Assembly (NCBI GenBank): GCA_963773625.1
Contig: CAVZCJ010000013.1
Coordinates: 248,001 to 312,000 of the forward strand
Reading direction: 5' to 3'
Source: DATARH01 sp963773625
Lineage (GTDB): Bacteria > Pseudomonadota > Alphaproteobacteria > ATCC43930 > CGMCC-115725
Length of the DNA stretch: 64,000 nucleotides
Both the position numbers and the translations under genes were made by a program. The stretch's first letter is position 1; each line of letters opens with the position of its first letter. This document shows positions 37,069-47,544 of this stretch, piece by piece. Under the pieces are notes generated by a model that ran no database searches, was not told the origin of the DNA, and worked only from the letters and a program-made list of their open reading frames with translations.

Positions 37069-37479
37069 TCAGTGCGTCGCTGCGGCCGGACCGCAACGCG
37101 CATCGGGTTTGAAAGAAAATTGGTTGCCACAGGCGGACCGGCAGGCGTCGGCGCTTCCGGGACAGGTGAAATTGAGGCTCTGCTTGTCCGCGATGCACTG
37201 GCAGAGGCCCATATCAACCGCGACCGCCGGCATCGGAGCCGCAGTCGGCGAAGCGGGAGGCGTTGCGGCGCCAGGGTTCGGCGGGCTCGCGGCCGGCACC
37301 AGGGGTGGCGCTCCCGCGAGCGGCGCGGGTGCTTGCGATGTCGGCGCCTGCGCTCCCGGCGCCAGCTGCTGCTGCGCGGAAGCGCTGTGGAATAATGCCG
37401 TCAGGAACAGGGCCAGGGCCAGCGGCGGCAGGGCGATGCCGCGAAAAATCCCAACTCCATTTGGCATCCGCCTCGACAT
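37069..37479 (-). CDS. Secreted Cys-rich small protein
   Basis: The signal peptide lies in IALPPLALALFLTALFHSAS with cleavage near ASAQQQ. A Pro/Ala-rich linker follows, then a 45-residue Cys-rich domain (CQCIADKQSLNFTCPG and DACRSACGNQFSF) with six cysteines. It was probably exported and disulfide-bonded. ATG 37479 has GCGAGGCGAG upstream. It is first in a four-gene minus-strand run (37069-34506). Function unknown. Confidence 0.55.
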   Translation of the reverse strand: MSRRMPNGVGIFRGIALPPLALALFLTALFHSASAQQQLAPGAQAPTSQAPAPLAGAPPLVPAASPPNPGAATPPASPTAAPMPAVAVDMGLCQCIADKQSLNFTCPGSADACRSACGNQFSFKPDARCGPAAATH

Positions 37480-37560
37480 CTCTCGCCTCGCTTCCTTGCC
37501 CTGATCAGGCCGTTCGGTCAGCAATGAATAGCGTAAACCCATCCTATCGCAACGGGCGCG

Positions 37561-39600
37561 CTATTTCTCTTCCATCACATGCACGCCGTCCCAATGCGCA
37601 GGCGGATCGTTGGCGAGAGCAAAGGCGCGGTCGCGCATCATCGGCGCGGCGCGATCGCCCGGACGCAGCCGCGCCGCCTCGGCGAAGAGCTCGGCGGCGC
37701 GCTCGAACTCAGCGGCGAAATAGGCGTCGAGGGCGCGCTCGTAGGCGCCGCGGGCGGCGAGAACCGCGGCGTCCACCTCGCCCATGCGGCCGATCAGCTC
37801 GCAGATCGCCGTGCCCTGGGTACGCCCCTTGACGGCGACCCGGTCGAGCCGGCGCCATTCGAGCCCCTCACCGGCTTCGTCCATCACCGCGGCCGAGGCG
37901 ATGATCGCGGTGCCGTAGAGCTTGTTGAGGCCCTCGAGCCGACTGGCCAGATTGACCTCGTCACCCAGCAGCGTATAGGCGAAGCGCTCGGGCGTGCCGA
38001 TATTGCCGACCAGCACATCGCCGAGGCCCAGGCCGATACGGGCGCGGAACACCGGCTCGCCGGGTGGCGTCGTCCTGGCCATCTTCTCGAGCTGCGCTTG
38101 CGCCTCGAGCGCGGCAAGGCAAGCCTGCCGCGGGTGCCCCGGTAGCTGTTCGGGCGCGTTGAAGAACGCCATGATGCCGTCGCCCATGAACTTGTCGACG
38201 GTACCCCCGTGGCGGGTGATGGTGCCGGTCATCAACTCGAAATAGCGCCCCACCGCCTCGACCAGACGGTCGGGATCCATGCCTTCGGAAATCGTGGTGA
38301 AGTCGGCGATGTCTGAGAAATGGATGGTCAGGCGACGGATCTCGCCGCCAAGCTCGGCCTCCTTCCCCTGGGCGAGAAGCGTTCGCACCAGATCGGTCGG
38401 GACATAGTGCGCGAAGGAGCGCAGGCTCGCCTTCATCCGATCGACCGATCCACCCAACTCGTTGACCTCGCGCACGAAGGAGCGGGGCGCCGGGTCACGC
38501 GAAATCGAGAAGGCGCCGACCTTGGCGAGATCGCCGGCGATAGCGACGATCGGGCGGGCGATCCGCGATGACAGCGCACGGCCGCAAATCACCGCCAGCA
38601 GCAAGGTCGCCAGCCCGATCGCTCCGGCGATCAATGCGTGGATATAGGCGCCGCCGGTGATGTCGCGCAGGTCGACGACCACGGCGATCGAGAGACCGAT
38701 ATTTCCGTCGATCGGAACTTTCTCGAACACCACCTCGAAGGCGCGGGTGCCGAGTCGGACTTTCGCGGGTGTCGCCAGGGTCGCCTCGGCCCGCCGCGGC
38801 GTGGCGGCTGCCAGCGCCGCCGTAGCGAGGGTCAGGTCGCGGCCTTGCGGCGAAACCACCGGCTTGCCGTTGTCATCGACGAGGAAAACCGCGCCGCGCC
38901 GCCCGACCCGCAGTGAGGACAGAAATTCGGCAATGCCGCCGACTTGCAGGTCGGCGTGGAAAACGCCGATAGGCGCATCGGCGCCGGGTGGGGTAACCCG
39001 GCTCGTGCAAGTGACGCCGATGACCCCGGTGGTAAATTTATAAAATGCCGACCATATCGGACCCGTCGCGGCGATCCCCGCCTTGAACCAGGGCCGTGTC
39101 ACGGGGTGATAGGGCTGGTCGCTGTTGCCGATCGTGGCAACGCGCTTGCCGTCGCTGCCGAAAAGAAACGCCGATGGGATGCCATCGTTGACGTGCGGGT
39201 CGACGAAGTATTCGACGATCAGGCCGCGATTCGACCGTTCGGCGCCAACATACCAGTCCCCCTCTTTGTTGCCGTAACCGATGAAGGCGAGCCGCGGCAG
39301 CACCCGCAACTGCTCCGCCATGATGCTCAACAGCTTGTCCCGGTCGTCCATCGAGAGCGCGCCGCGATGCGCGGCGGCGGCGAGCTGGCTCACCACCCGC
39401 GCCGGTTCGTTGAAGAGCTGCCGGGTCTCCTCGCGGGCCGCGCTGACCGCGTCGGTGCGCGCCTGGCTGATCAGGGTGCGGGTCACCGACAACGTCAGGA
39501 TCGCCGCGCTGACACCGATTGCCAAAGCCGTCAGCAGCACCAGCCCGACGATCGCGGTGAGCAGCGTCGGGCGCAGCCGCACGAGGAAGGGCGGCGGCAT
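37561..39600 (-). CDS. Class III adenylate cyclase with Cache sensor
   Basis: About 679 residues: N-terminal membrane helix (GLVLLTALAIGVSAAILTLS), a periplasmic double-Cache-like domain (VEYFVDPHVNDGIPSAFLFG, NSDQPYHPVTRPWFKAGIAA), a second helix with HAMP-like region, and a cyclase domain. The cyclase has both metal Asp (FSDIADFTTISEGM and DKFMGDGIMAFF), the substrate Lys before MGDG and the transition-state Asn-Arg in VNLASRLEGLNK, so it should make cAMP. A tetratricopeptide-like tail follows. It responds to an unknown extracellular ligand. It starts one base after the DUF455 stop and is co-transcribed with it. Confidence 0.85.
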   Translation of the reverse strand: MPPPFLVRLRPTLLTAIVGLVLLTALAIGVSAAILTLSVTRTLISQARTDAVSAAREETRQLFNEPARVVSQLAAAAHRGALSMDDRDKLLSIMAEQLRVLPRLAFIGYGNKEGDWYVGAERSNRGLIVEYFVDPHVNDGIPSAFLFGSDGKRVATIGNSDQPYHPVTRPWFKAGIAATGPIWSAFYKFTTGVIGVTCTSRVTPPGADAPIGVFHADLQVGGIAEFLSSLRVGRRGAVFLVDDNGKPVVSPQGRDLTLATAALAAATPRRAEATLATPAKVRLGTRAFEVVFEKVPIDGNIGLSIAVVVDLRDITGGAYIHALIAGAIGLATLLLAVICGRALSSRIARPIVAIAGDLAKVGAFSISRDPAPRSFVREVNELGGSVDRMKASLRSFAHYVPTDLVRTLLAQGKEAELGGEIRRLTIHFSDIADFTTISEGMDPDRLVEAVGRYFELMTGTITRHGGTVDKFMGDGIMAFFNAPEQLPGHPRQACLAALEAQAQLEKMARTTPPGEPVFRARIGLGLGDVLVGNIGTPERFAYTLLGDEVNLASRLEGLNKLYGTAIIASAAVMDEAGEGLEWRRLDRVAVKGRTQGTAICELIGRMGEVDAAVLAARGAYERALDAYFAAEFERAAELFAEAARLRPGDRAAPMMRDRAFALANDPPAHWDGVHVMEEK

Positions 39601-39601
39601 T

Positions 39602-40456
39602 TCAGCCCGCGGCGAGCGGCGCGTAGTAGGCGCCCGGCAGGCCGGCACGCTCGCGCGCGTTACGGTTGAAGGGCGGCTTCAGCACACCGTTGAAGTGGCG
39701 CCGGACCGTGTCCTGGAACGTTGCGGCGGGGTCGAGGCCGCGCCGCTCGCAAAGGCGCTGGAACCAGCGCGCGCCGACGCCTACATGACCGATTTCGTCC
39801 GCGTAGAGCCGGTGCAGGATCGCCGCGCCCTCCCCGTCGCCGGCTTGTTCCAGCCGGGCGATCATGGCGGGGGTCACGTCGAGCCCGCGCGCCTCCAGCA
39901 CCAGCGGCACCACGGCGAGCCTGGCGAGCAGATCGCCGGCCGTCGCGCTTGCCGCCTCCCACAGCCCGTCATGCGCCGGCAGCGCGCCGTATTCGCCGCC
40001 GAGCGCGAGCAGCCTCGCGTTAAGCAACGCGAAGTGCTCGGCCTCGTCAGCGGCGACGCCCACCCAGTCGTCGAAGAATTCGCGTGGCAGTGCCTCCCCT
40101 GAGAACCGGGCGACGATGTCCCAGCCGAGGTCGATGGCGTTGAGCTCGATATGCGCGAGGGCGTGGATCAGCGCGATTCGCCCGGCGGGCGCGCCGATAT
40201 TGCGTCTCCGCTTCATCTCGCGCGGCGGCTGCAACAACGGGCGTGCCGGACGTGCCGGTCGGTCGGGTGGGGTCGCCGTGCCGACGTGGAGCCCGCCTTC
40301 GTGCCACGCGGCCGCGAGCGCGCGGCTCAACCTGACTTTGTCGGCCGGGTCCGCGGTCTTGAGGATCGCGGCCGCGGAGGTAGCGAGGTCTGTCAGAGCC
40401 CCTGCGCCGCCTTCAGCACTTCGGCGACATGACCTGGAACCTTGACCTTGTGCCAC
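39602..40456 (-). CDS. DUF455 ferritin-like protein
   Basis: The 284-residue DUF455 domain has ferritin-like metal ligands: AHIELNAIDLGWDI, GVAADEAEHFALLN and YADEIGHVGVGARWF carry Glu/His as in diiron helices. Proteins of this family are found near tRNA-modification and DNA-repair genes, but their reaction is not established. The ATG at 40456 overlaps bcp by 64 bases; no better start is visible downstream, so the true start could be a rare codon near 40400. It lies between bcp and the cyclase on one strand. Confidence 0.7.
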   Translation of the reverse strand: MAQGQGSRSCRRSAEGGAGALTDLATSAAAILKTADPADKVRLSRALAAAWHEGGLHVGTATPPDRPARPARPLLQPPREMKRRRNIGAPAGRIALIHALAHIELNAIDLGWDIVARFSGEALPREFFDDWVGVAADEAEHFALLNARLLALGGEYGALPAHDGLWEAASATAGDLLARLAVVPLVLEARGLDVTPAMIARLEQAGDGEGAAILHRLYADEIGHVGVGARWFQRLCERRGLDPAATFQDTVRRHFNGVLKPPFNRNARERAGLPGAYYAPLAAG

Positions 40457-40857
40457 ACGCCGCGCACCACGCCCTCCTTGTCGATGAGGAAGGTCGAACG
40501 GTCGATTCCCATATATTTACGGCCGTACATGCTCTTCTCGACCCAGACGCCGTAGCTCTCGACGACCTTGCCGTCGGCGTCCGAGCCAAGGGCGAACGGG
40601 AGCTGGTACTTGGCCTTGAATTTGTCGTGCGATGCCACCGAATCCTTGGAGATGCCGATCACGGTTGCGCCGGTCTTGCCGTAGTCGGGAAACGAGTCAC
40701 GGAAGCCGCAGGCCTCCGCGGTGCAGCCCGAGGTGTCGTCCTTGGGATAGAAATAGAGCACCACCGGCTTGCCCCGCAGCTTGGACAGCGTGACCGAGCC
40801 GGCGCCATCGGTCGCCAGGGTGAAATCGGGGGCCTTGTCGCCGATTTTTACACTCAT
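40393..40857 (-). CDS. bcp: Thiol peroxidase (bacterioferritin comigratory protein)
   Basis: The 154-residue atypical peroxiredoxin reduces peroxides. The peroxidatic Cys and the resolving Cys five residues later lie in DTSGCTAEACGF, as in bcp/PrxQ. YPKDD and FLIDKEG are family-typical. It is 14 bases downstream of glnE and partly overlaps the DUF455 start. Confidence 0.92.
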   Translation of the reverse strand: MSVKIGDKAPDFTLATDGAGSVTLSKLRGKPVVLYFYPKDDTSGCTAEACGFRDSFPDYGKTGATVIGISKDSVASHDKFKAKYQLPFALGSDADGKVVESYGVWVEKSMYGRKYMGIDRSTFLIDKEGVVRGVWHKVKVPGHVAEVLKAAQGL

Positions 40858-40871
40858 CGTCCGATGCCTCC

Positions 40872-43854
40872 TTACTGACTTGCCCGCTCCGGCCGGGCCG
40901 CCGCGCGCGCCGGCCCGGCGATCAAACGTTCATACCATTCCGCGACCACGGCGCATGCGGCAGTGATATCAGCGTCGAGCCGGGGGAAGTCAATCGCCCC
41001 CGCGCAGCGCGCCAGGGTCGCGCCGACCGGCCCTGCAAGCGCCTCCGCCTGCGGCGGGCCGTCGAATAGTAGGGTGATCAGCGCACGAGCATTGCGCAGC
41101 AACGTCAGTGCGTCGCCGAGGGTCTGCGTCGCTTGCGGCAGCAAGGTGCCGGCTTCGCCCAGAGCGGCGATTGCAGCGCCGGTATCACGTCGCAGCAACT
41201 GCGGCTTCGTGGCGGCCTCGCGTAGTATCAGGTACTGGACGATGAATTCGAGATCGACGAGACCGCCGTTCCGGTGGCGCAAGTCCCAGACGGCGGGGTG
41301 CGGGTGCTCGTCGGCGATGCGCCGGCGCATCTCGGCGACGTCGGTGACAAGCCGAACAGGATCGCGCGGAATGATCAAGGCCGCGGTGATCGCCTCCTCG
41401 AGGCGGCGGCGCAGCGCATCCGGGCCGGTCACCGGACGTGCGCGGGTCAGCGCCATGTGCTCCCAGGTCCACGCCGACTGGAGCTGGTAAAGCGCGAAGG
41501 AATCGAGGCTTGCGGCGATCGGCCCTGACGAGCCCGAGGGCCGCAGCCGCATGTCGACCTCATAGAGCCTGCCTTCGCCGGTTAGCGCCGTGATCGCGCC
41601 GATGAGGCGTTGGGTCAGCCGAGCGTAATAGGTCGGGGTCGCGAGCGGGCGCGTTCCGTCGGATTCGAGGGCGGTTTCCGGTGCGTCATAAATCAGGATC
41701 AGGTCAAGGTCGGAGGCGAGCGTCATCTCCCGGCTCCCGAGCCGTCCCATGGCGACGATCGCCACCTCGCCGCCTGGGACTTCTCCGTGCGCCCGGGCGA
41801 AGTCCTGAGCCACCGCGGGAACCAACGCGCTCAGCGTCGGTTTCGGCGACATCCGCCAACGCCGCCCCAGCACTGCCGCCATCGAGCCGGCGATGGAGAA
41901 GCTGCACGCCTATCTGGAACCGCCGTTCGTTGGCCCAGCGCCGCAGCAAATCGAGTGTGTCAGAGAAGTCCCGCGCGCCGCTGAGGAGGTTGTGGAGATC
42001 GGCCGCGAGCCCGGTGAGGTTCGGAGGGAGATCGAGAAAACCTGCGGCCAGCACGGCGTCAAGTAAGCCGGGCCGGCGCGCCAGGCTTTCCGCCAAAAGC
42101 GGCGCCTCGGCGTTGATGTCGGCGAGGAGACGCAACAGCCCGGGATTAGCGTGGAGCAGCGAGAAGAGCTGTACCCCGGCGGGCAGCCGCGACAGGAATT
42201 CGTCAAAGCGGCGCAACGCCATGTCGGGCGCGGCGGTGCCACCGAAGATGCGCAGCAGCTCGGGGACGAGCTCGGTGAGGATCTCGCGCGCTCGCGGACT
42301 GCGCGTGGCGCGCATGCGGCCGTGATGCCAGTCGCGCACCATGCCGGCGACCGCGCTCGTGTCGGCAAAGCCCATCTGTGCCAGCGTCTCGAGCGTACCC
42401 GGGTCGTCGTCGGCGCCAGTGAAGACGAGGTTGCCCGACCCGGCGAGGCTCGGCGCCTCCTCGAACAGTTCGGCATAATATTTCTCGACCGACACAAGGT
42501 GCGCGACCAGCTCGCCGGTGAAAGAGGCCATGTCGCGGTAGCCGAGGAAGGAGGCGAGCCGGGCGAGGCCCGCTTCGTCATTCGGCAGGCGATGCGTCTG
42601 CGCGTCGTCCACCATCTGGAGCCGGTGCTCGACCCGGCGCAGGAAGCGATAATCGGCGATCAGCGCCGTGCAGCAATCACCGTCGATCTGCCGGGAGGCG
42701 GCGAGCCGGCGCAGCGCCTCGCAAGTCGCGCCGACGCGCAATTGCGGCCGACGCCCACCCCAGATCAGCTGTTGTGTCTGGGCGAAGAACTCGATCTCGC
42801 GAATGCCGCCGCGGCCGATCTTGATGTCGTGTCCGTTAATAGCGATTCGCCCGCCGCCCCGATGCGCCTGGATCTGGCGCTTGATTGAATGGATATCGGC
42901 GATCGCCGCAAAATCGAGATGCCGCCGCCAAACATAGGGCTGAAGCTCGGCGAGAAACCGCGCGCCCGCAATCCGGTCCCCGGCGACCGGCCGCGCTTTT
43001 ATCAGCGCCGCACGCTCCCAATTCTGTCCGGCCGTCTCGTAGTATGAGAGCGCGGCGGCGACCGACATGACCAGCGGTGTCGAGCGCGGATCGGGCCGTA
43101 ACCGTAAATCCGTGCGAAAAACGTAGCCATCGATGGTGCGCTCGTCGAGAATGCGCACGAGTTCCCGGGCGAGACGGTTGCACAGGCTGTGAAGATCGTC
43201 GTGTGAGAGCGGCGGAGCCCGTGCAGGGTCGTAGAGCAGAATGAGGTCGATATCGCTCGAGTAATTGAGCTCGCCGCCGCCAAGCTTGCCCATGCCGAGG
43301 ACAATCAGACCGCTCTTTTCGGGAGCGGGCGCCTGGGCCGGGAGAAGCTTGTCCACAGCGGCCTTGCGCAGCAGATAAGAGATCGCCGCGTCGAGCGCCG
43401 TTTCGGCGAAGCCGGTCAACGCCTGCATTTGGCGTTCGAGGTTCCAGGCGCCGGCGATGTCGGCGACGGCGACGGTGAGCGCGACGCGACGGCGGGCGAT
43501 ACGCAGCCGGCGCATCAGCTCAGCCTGGGATTCGCCGTCGCGCGGGTGCGCGGTCTCGCCAATCAGCGCGGCGAACGCGGCATCTGCGCCTTCATCGATC
43601 AGTCGGGTGAGGAAGGCCCATTCGCGCACCGCGATGCCGGTGAGGAACGGGCTGTTGCCGAACAGAGCGGCCAGCAGAGCTTGGCCACGCTTGGTGCTGC
43701 TCCAGGCGCGCGCCGCGCTGGCGGCGTCGCCGGCCTCGGCCAGCGCCTCTTGCCACGCCGCCTCGCCGAGCGAGAGCAGCCGCATGTCGCCCGGCAGCGG
43801 CATCCCGCCGCCGTCTCGGCGTCCATCAGAGGAGAAGTGCGATAACAGGGTCAC
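40872..43854 (-). CDS. glnE: Glutamine synthetase adenylyltransferase/deadenylylase (frame broken once)
   Basis: GlnE adds and removes AMP on glutamine synthetase in response to PII. Both nucleotidyltransferase domains are present: GKLGGGELNYSSDIDLILLY in the N-terminal half and GRLGSREMTLASDLDLILIY in the C-terminal half, each with the Asp pair and followed by a PII-linked helical region (YETAGQNWERAALIKARPVA, QSAWTWEHMALTRARPVTGP). The frame shifts near 41843 (CCGAAACCG); the second frame picks up PTLSALVPAVAQDFARAHG. Reading across gives about 993 residues, as normal. The gene is divergent from the YhdP-like gene. Confidence 0.92.
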
Positions 43855-44009
43855 GGCGCGGTTCCGGCGCTGGCGGGGAGACTCGCGCGCCTGACGGTCG
43901 CGGTCAAGACCGCGCCGCTACAGCCGTTGCGCGCGTTCGGCGGCGAAGTCGGCCGCATCGCATTGCCCGTACGCCGGTCCAGCATGTCGGCCATCACGCG
44001 CACCGCCTC

Positions 44010-47000
44010 TTGGTCTGGCTCAGCGGCATTGCCGCCGTCCTGATCCTCGTCGCCGGCTTCGGCATTTGGCGGCTGATCCAGGGACCGGTCGAGCTCGACC
44101 GCCTCATCCCCTATGTGCAGCAGGCCTTCGAACGTTCGGGCGCCGGGTTGGGCGTCGCCGTCGCGGGGGTCAGCGTAGCGATCGACCGCGAAACCCATCA
44201 GCTCGACCTTCAGGCCAAGAATGTTCGGTTGACGCTGCCCAACGGCGAGAAGCTCGCCAATTTCCCGCAGATGGCGACAAGCTTCAGCCTTGGTGCGCTG
44301 CTTGGCGGGCGGCTCGAACCGACCCGGCTTACCGTCGAGCGTCCCGTGTTGTTGTTGACGCGCGACGCTGGCGGCAAGCTGAGCTTTCAGATTGGCGAGC
44401 CGGGGCAGGCCGCGCATGGCCTGGGTTTCGATAATCCGCTTGACCTCTTCGGGCCACTTCACGATGGCGCATCCTGGAGCCTGCTGCGTCAAGTAACGAT
44501 CCGCGACGCGACAGTGATCATCGACGATCGCCAGACGGGACACGTCTGGCGCGCGAACCGCGTTGCCGCGACGCTCGCCCGGGGTGACGAGGGAGTTGAT
44601 GGCGATCTGTCATTTTCGGCGGATCTCGGCGGCAACGCGCCCGAGCTCCACGCAAGTTACCGCCTCGATGCCGCGGCGCAACACCTCGATCTTAAGCTCG
44701 CTGTCGACGGGCTTGACCCGACCGCGCTGGCGCCGCTCGTTCCGGCTCTCGTGCCGTTGGCGCAGGCGCAGATGCCGGTCTCCGGGACGATCGCGCTGCG
44801 CTTCGACCTCGCCGGCGACAAAGTCGAAGCTGGACGTCTCGACCTTGGCTTTGGCGCCGGGAAGCTGGCGACGCCGCTACTGCCCGGCGGGTTGCCGGTG
44901 GTGAGCGGCGAGCTCCACGCCGACTATGTTCCGGAAAATTCCGAGCTGCGGCTCGAGCAATTGGCTCTCGATCTCGGTGGTGGCACGCGGCTGGTCGTCG
45001 ACGGGCAGCTCGGCGGGCTGGCGCCTCAGTTGGTTTCCGCGGGCACGGCCTGGCCCAGCAAGCTCGACGGCTCCCTTGGCATCACCTTGACAAACGTGCC
45101 GACGACGCGGCTCGACGCCCTGTGGCCCCAAGGCGTTGCTAAAGGCGGGCGGCGCTGGGCGACCGCCAACCTCGCGGACGGAGTGCTGGACGAAGTCGCG
45201 GTGCGGCTGGCGGTCGCGGTCGATCCGGAGGCGGCATCTTTCGCGTTTTCGAACCCGCGTGGGACGATGCGCTTTCACGACATGACCGTGACTTATCTCG
45301 ACACCTTGCCGCCGGCAAGGAAGGTTGCCGGCACCGCGACCTTGGCCGACCGCCGGCTCGATTTCAGCTTCACCGGTGGCCAGCTCAAGACGCTAAAGGC
45401 CACCGGCGGCACAGTGACGGTCACCGATCTCGGTGCTCCCGTCGAGACGATGACGATCGATCTGCCCATCAGCGGGCCGCTGCAGGACGCACTCGATGTG
45501 CTCGACAGCAAGCCATATCGGTATGCGCACGAAATCGGGATCGATCCGGCGCATATCGGCGGCAAGGCCGAAGCTCAGCTGCATTTCAAGCTGCCGCTGG
45601 TCAACGATTTAAAGTTCGACCAGGTCGACTACGCGGCCAAAGCGACGCTAACGGGCGCGTCGATCGCCAAGGTCGCGCTCGACCGCAATCTGACCGACGC
45701 AAGTCTGACGCTCGACCTCACCCGCAACGGCGTCCATCTGCAAGGCGCAGGCAAGTTTGACGGCTCGCCGACGACGCTCGACGGCAACATCTATTTTCAC
45801 GCCGCGAACGGGGCCCGGATACGCTACCGCGTCGGCCTCTCGCTTGACGACGCGGCGCGTCAGCGGCTCGGCTGGGATGCCGGGGACGACAGGCTCTCGG
45901 GGCCGATCAAGGCCGACCTGACCTACGCCGCGCCGCTAGCCGGCTCCAAGGGCACGCTCGACGCCGTACTCGATCTCAGCGGCGCTCGGATCAGGCTGTT
46001 CGACGTTGGCTGGGAGAAACCGCCGCAGGTCCCAGGCACTGCGAAGCTCTCGATGGAGTTCGACAACGAGGCATTGGCGCGGATCCCTTCGATCGACCTC
46101 AAGGCACCGGGCCTCGACGGTCAGCTCGCCCTGACCTTTGGACCGGGAAAGGATCGCCCGCCGCAAATCCAAATCCGCCGCCTCCTGATCGCCGATAACG
46201 ATCTCACCGGCACTGTCTCGCGGCGCCCGGATGGCGGTTGGTATGCCAATATCCAAGCCGCTCGCCTCGACGTGCATCGCGCCTTGAAGCGGGCACTCGA
46301 TGAGGACGGACCCGGCGAAGCGCCACCGTTGCAGATCGACGCGCGAGTCGCGCGGCTTGTGTTCGGGCCGAGCCCGCATCGGGAGCTTCATGGCGTGACC
46401 GCGGCATTGGCCCGCGGCAAGGGGAGCTGGCAATCGGTCAAAATCGACGGGGCCTACGCCAACGGCACCCGTCTCTCGCTGAGCTTGTCGCCAGCGGCCG
46501 CCGGCGTCCGGCGACTGCGCGTCGAGTCCGACAATCTCGGCGCCAGTCTCGGCCTGCTCGGCGTCGCCGACAACGTCGTCGGCGGAAATCTGAAGATAGA
46601 CGGCACTGTGATCGAGACCGGCGGGCACCAGGTCGCGCACGCGCATATCGAAGGAGCCGACTACAGTCTGGTGCGGGCGCCGGCGCTCGCCAAGCTGCTG
46701 TCCCTGGCCTCGCTCGACGGCGTCTATGGCCTGATGTCGGGCTCGGGCATTCCCTTCACCAATCTGCGCGGCGACCTCACCTTCTCCCAGGGCCGCATCA
46801 CGCTCGATCCAATGATCGGTTTTGGCGGCGCGCTGGGCGTCACCGCCAAAGGCTGGCTCAACCCGAGCGAAGACCAGATCGATATCGATGGCACGCTGGC
46901 GCCCGCCTATGTGCTCAATTCGATCGTCGGCAATCTGCCGGTTATCGGGTCGCTGCTGACCGGTGGCGAGGGACAGGGGCTGTTCGCCGCCGCGTTTCGT

Positions 47001-47135
47001 CTGACCGGGTCTAACGACGACCCGACCGTCACCGTCAACCCGCTGTCGGCGCTAACCCCCGGGCTGCTGCGCCATCTGTTTGATCCGTTGGTTGGAACGT
47101 CACAAATTCCGCCAACCCAGCAGGCACAGCACTAG
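44010..47135 (+). CDS. AsmA-like/YhdP family giant envelope protein
   Basis: The 1041-residue protein has an N-terminal membrane anchor (IAAVLILVAGFGIWRLIQGP) and a long periplasmic part of repeating beta-segments, ending with the AsmA-like C-terminal motif YVLNSIVGNLPVIGSLLTGG and QGLFAAAFRLTGSNDDPTVT. YhdP/TamB-like proteins are thought to carry phospholipids to the outer membrane. The only start in frame is TTG 44010; the frame stays open upstream without a good ATG, so the N-terminus may be longer by up to 20 residues. It is divergent from glnE. Confidence 0.8.
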   Translation: MVWLSGIAAVLILVAGFGIWRLIQGPVELDRLIPYVQQAFERSGAGLGVAVAGVSVAIDRETHQLDLQAKNVRLTLPNGEKLANFPQMATSFSLGALLGGRLEPTRLTVERPVLLLTRDAGGKLSFQIGEPGQAAHGLGFDNPLDLFGPLHDGASWSLLRQVTIRDATVIIDDRQTGHVWRANRVAATLARGDEGVDGDLSFSADLGGNAPELHASYRLDAAAQHLDLKLAVDGLDPTALAPLVPALVPLAQAQMPVSGTIALRFDLAGDKVEAGRLDLGFGAGKLATPLLPGGLPVVSGELHADYVPENSELRLEQLALDLGGGTRLVVDGQLGGLAPQLVSAGTAWPSKLDGSLGITLTNVPTTRLDALWPQGVAKGGRRWATANLADGVLDEVAVRLAVAVDPEAASFAFSNPRGTMRFHDMTVTYLDTLPPARKVAGTATLADRRLDFSFTGGQLKTLKATGGTVTVTDLGAPVETMTIDLPISGPLQDALDVLDSKPYRYAHEIGIDPAHIGGKAEAQLHFKLPLVNDLKFDQVDYAAKATLTGASIAKVALDRNLTDASLTLDLTRNGVHLQGAGKFDGSPTTLDGNIYFHAANGARIRYRVGLSLDDAARQRLGWDAGDDRLSGPIKADLTYAAPLAGSKGTLDAVLDLSGARIRLFDVGWEKPPQVPGTAKLSMEFDNEALARIPSIDLKAPGLDGQLALTFGPGKDRPPQIQIRRLLIADNDLTGTVSRRPDGGWYANIQAARLDVHRALKRALDEDGPGEAPPLQIDARVARLVFGPSPHRELHGVTAALARGKGSWQSVKIDGAYANGTRLSLSLSPAAAGVRRLRVESDNLGASLGLLGVADNVVGGNLKIDGTVIETGGHQVAHAHIEGADYSLVRAPALAKLLSLASLDGVYGLMSGSGIPFTNLRGDLTFSQGRITLDPMIGFGGALGVTAKGWLNPSEDQIDIDGTLAPAYVLNSIVGNLPVIGSLLTGGEGQGLFAAAFRLTGSNDDPTVTVNPLSALTPGLLRHLFDPLVGTSQIPPTQQAQH

Positions 47136-47145
47136 GGGGCGAAAG

Positions 47146-47544
47146 ATGGACGACAGCGACGCCGTGCTCGCCGCCAATCTCGAATTCTACCGTGCCTTCA
47201 CGACGCGCGACGTCACGGCGATGGATAGGCTGTGGGCGCGACACGCGCCGGTTGCCTGCGTCCACCCAGGTTGGCCCGCGCTCGCCGATCGCGAAGCGGT
47301 CATGGGGAGCTGGCGCGACATTCTCTTGAACCCCAATTCGCCACGCATCGTCTGCTACGACGAACGCGTTTTCCTCTACGGCGATACCGCGCTGGTCATT
47401 TGCGAGGAGGAGCTGGCCGGCGGAACCCTGATCGCCAGCAACTGGTTTGTGCGCGAAGAGGGGCAATGGCGCCTTGCCCATCACCAGGCCGGCCAGCTGG
47501 CTGCGCGACGTTCGACCGAGGCGCGGCCCGGCCAACTCAATTGA
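47146..47544 (+). CDS. NTF2-like/SnoaL_3 protein
   Basis: The 132-residue protein is an NTF2-like cone: LEFYRAFTTRDVTAMDRLW, ACVHPGWPALADREAVMGSW and LIASNWFVREEGQWRLAHHQ match the SnoaL_3 type, with His and Trp lining the pocket. GGGGGCGAAAG precedes ATG 47146. It lies 10 bases after the YhdP gene and is probably co-transcribed. Ligand unknown. Confidence 0.8.
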   Translation: MDDSDAVLAANLEFYRAFTTRDVTAMDRLWARHAPVACVHPGWPALADREAVMGSWRDILLNPNSPRIVCYDERVFLYGDTALVICEEELAGGTLIASNWFVREEGQWRLAHHQAGQLAARRSTEARPGQLN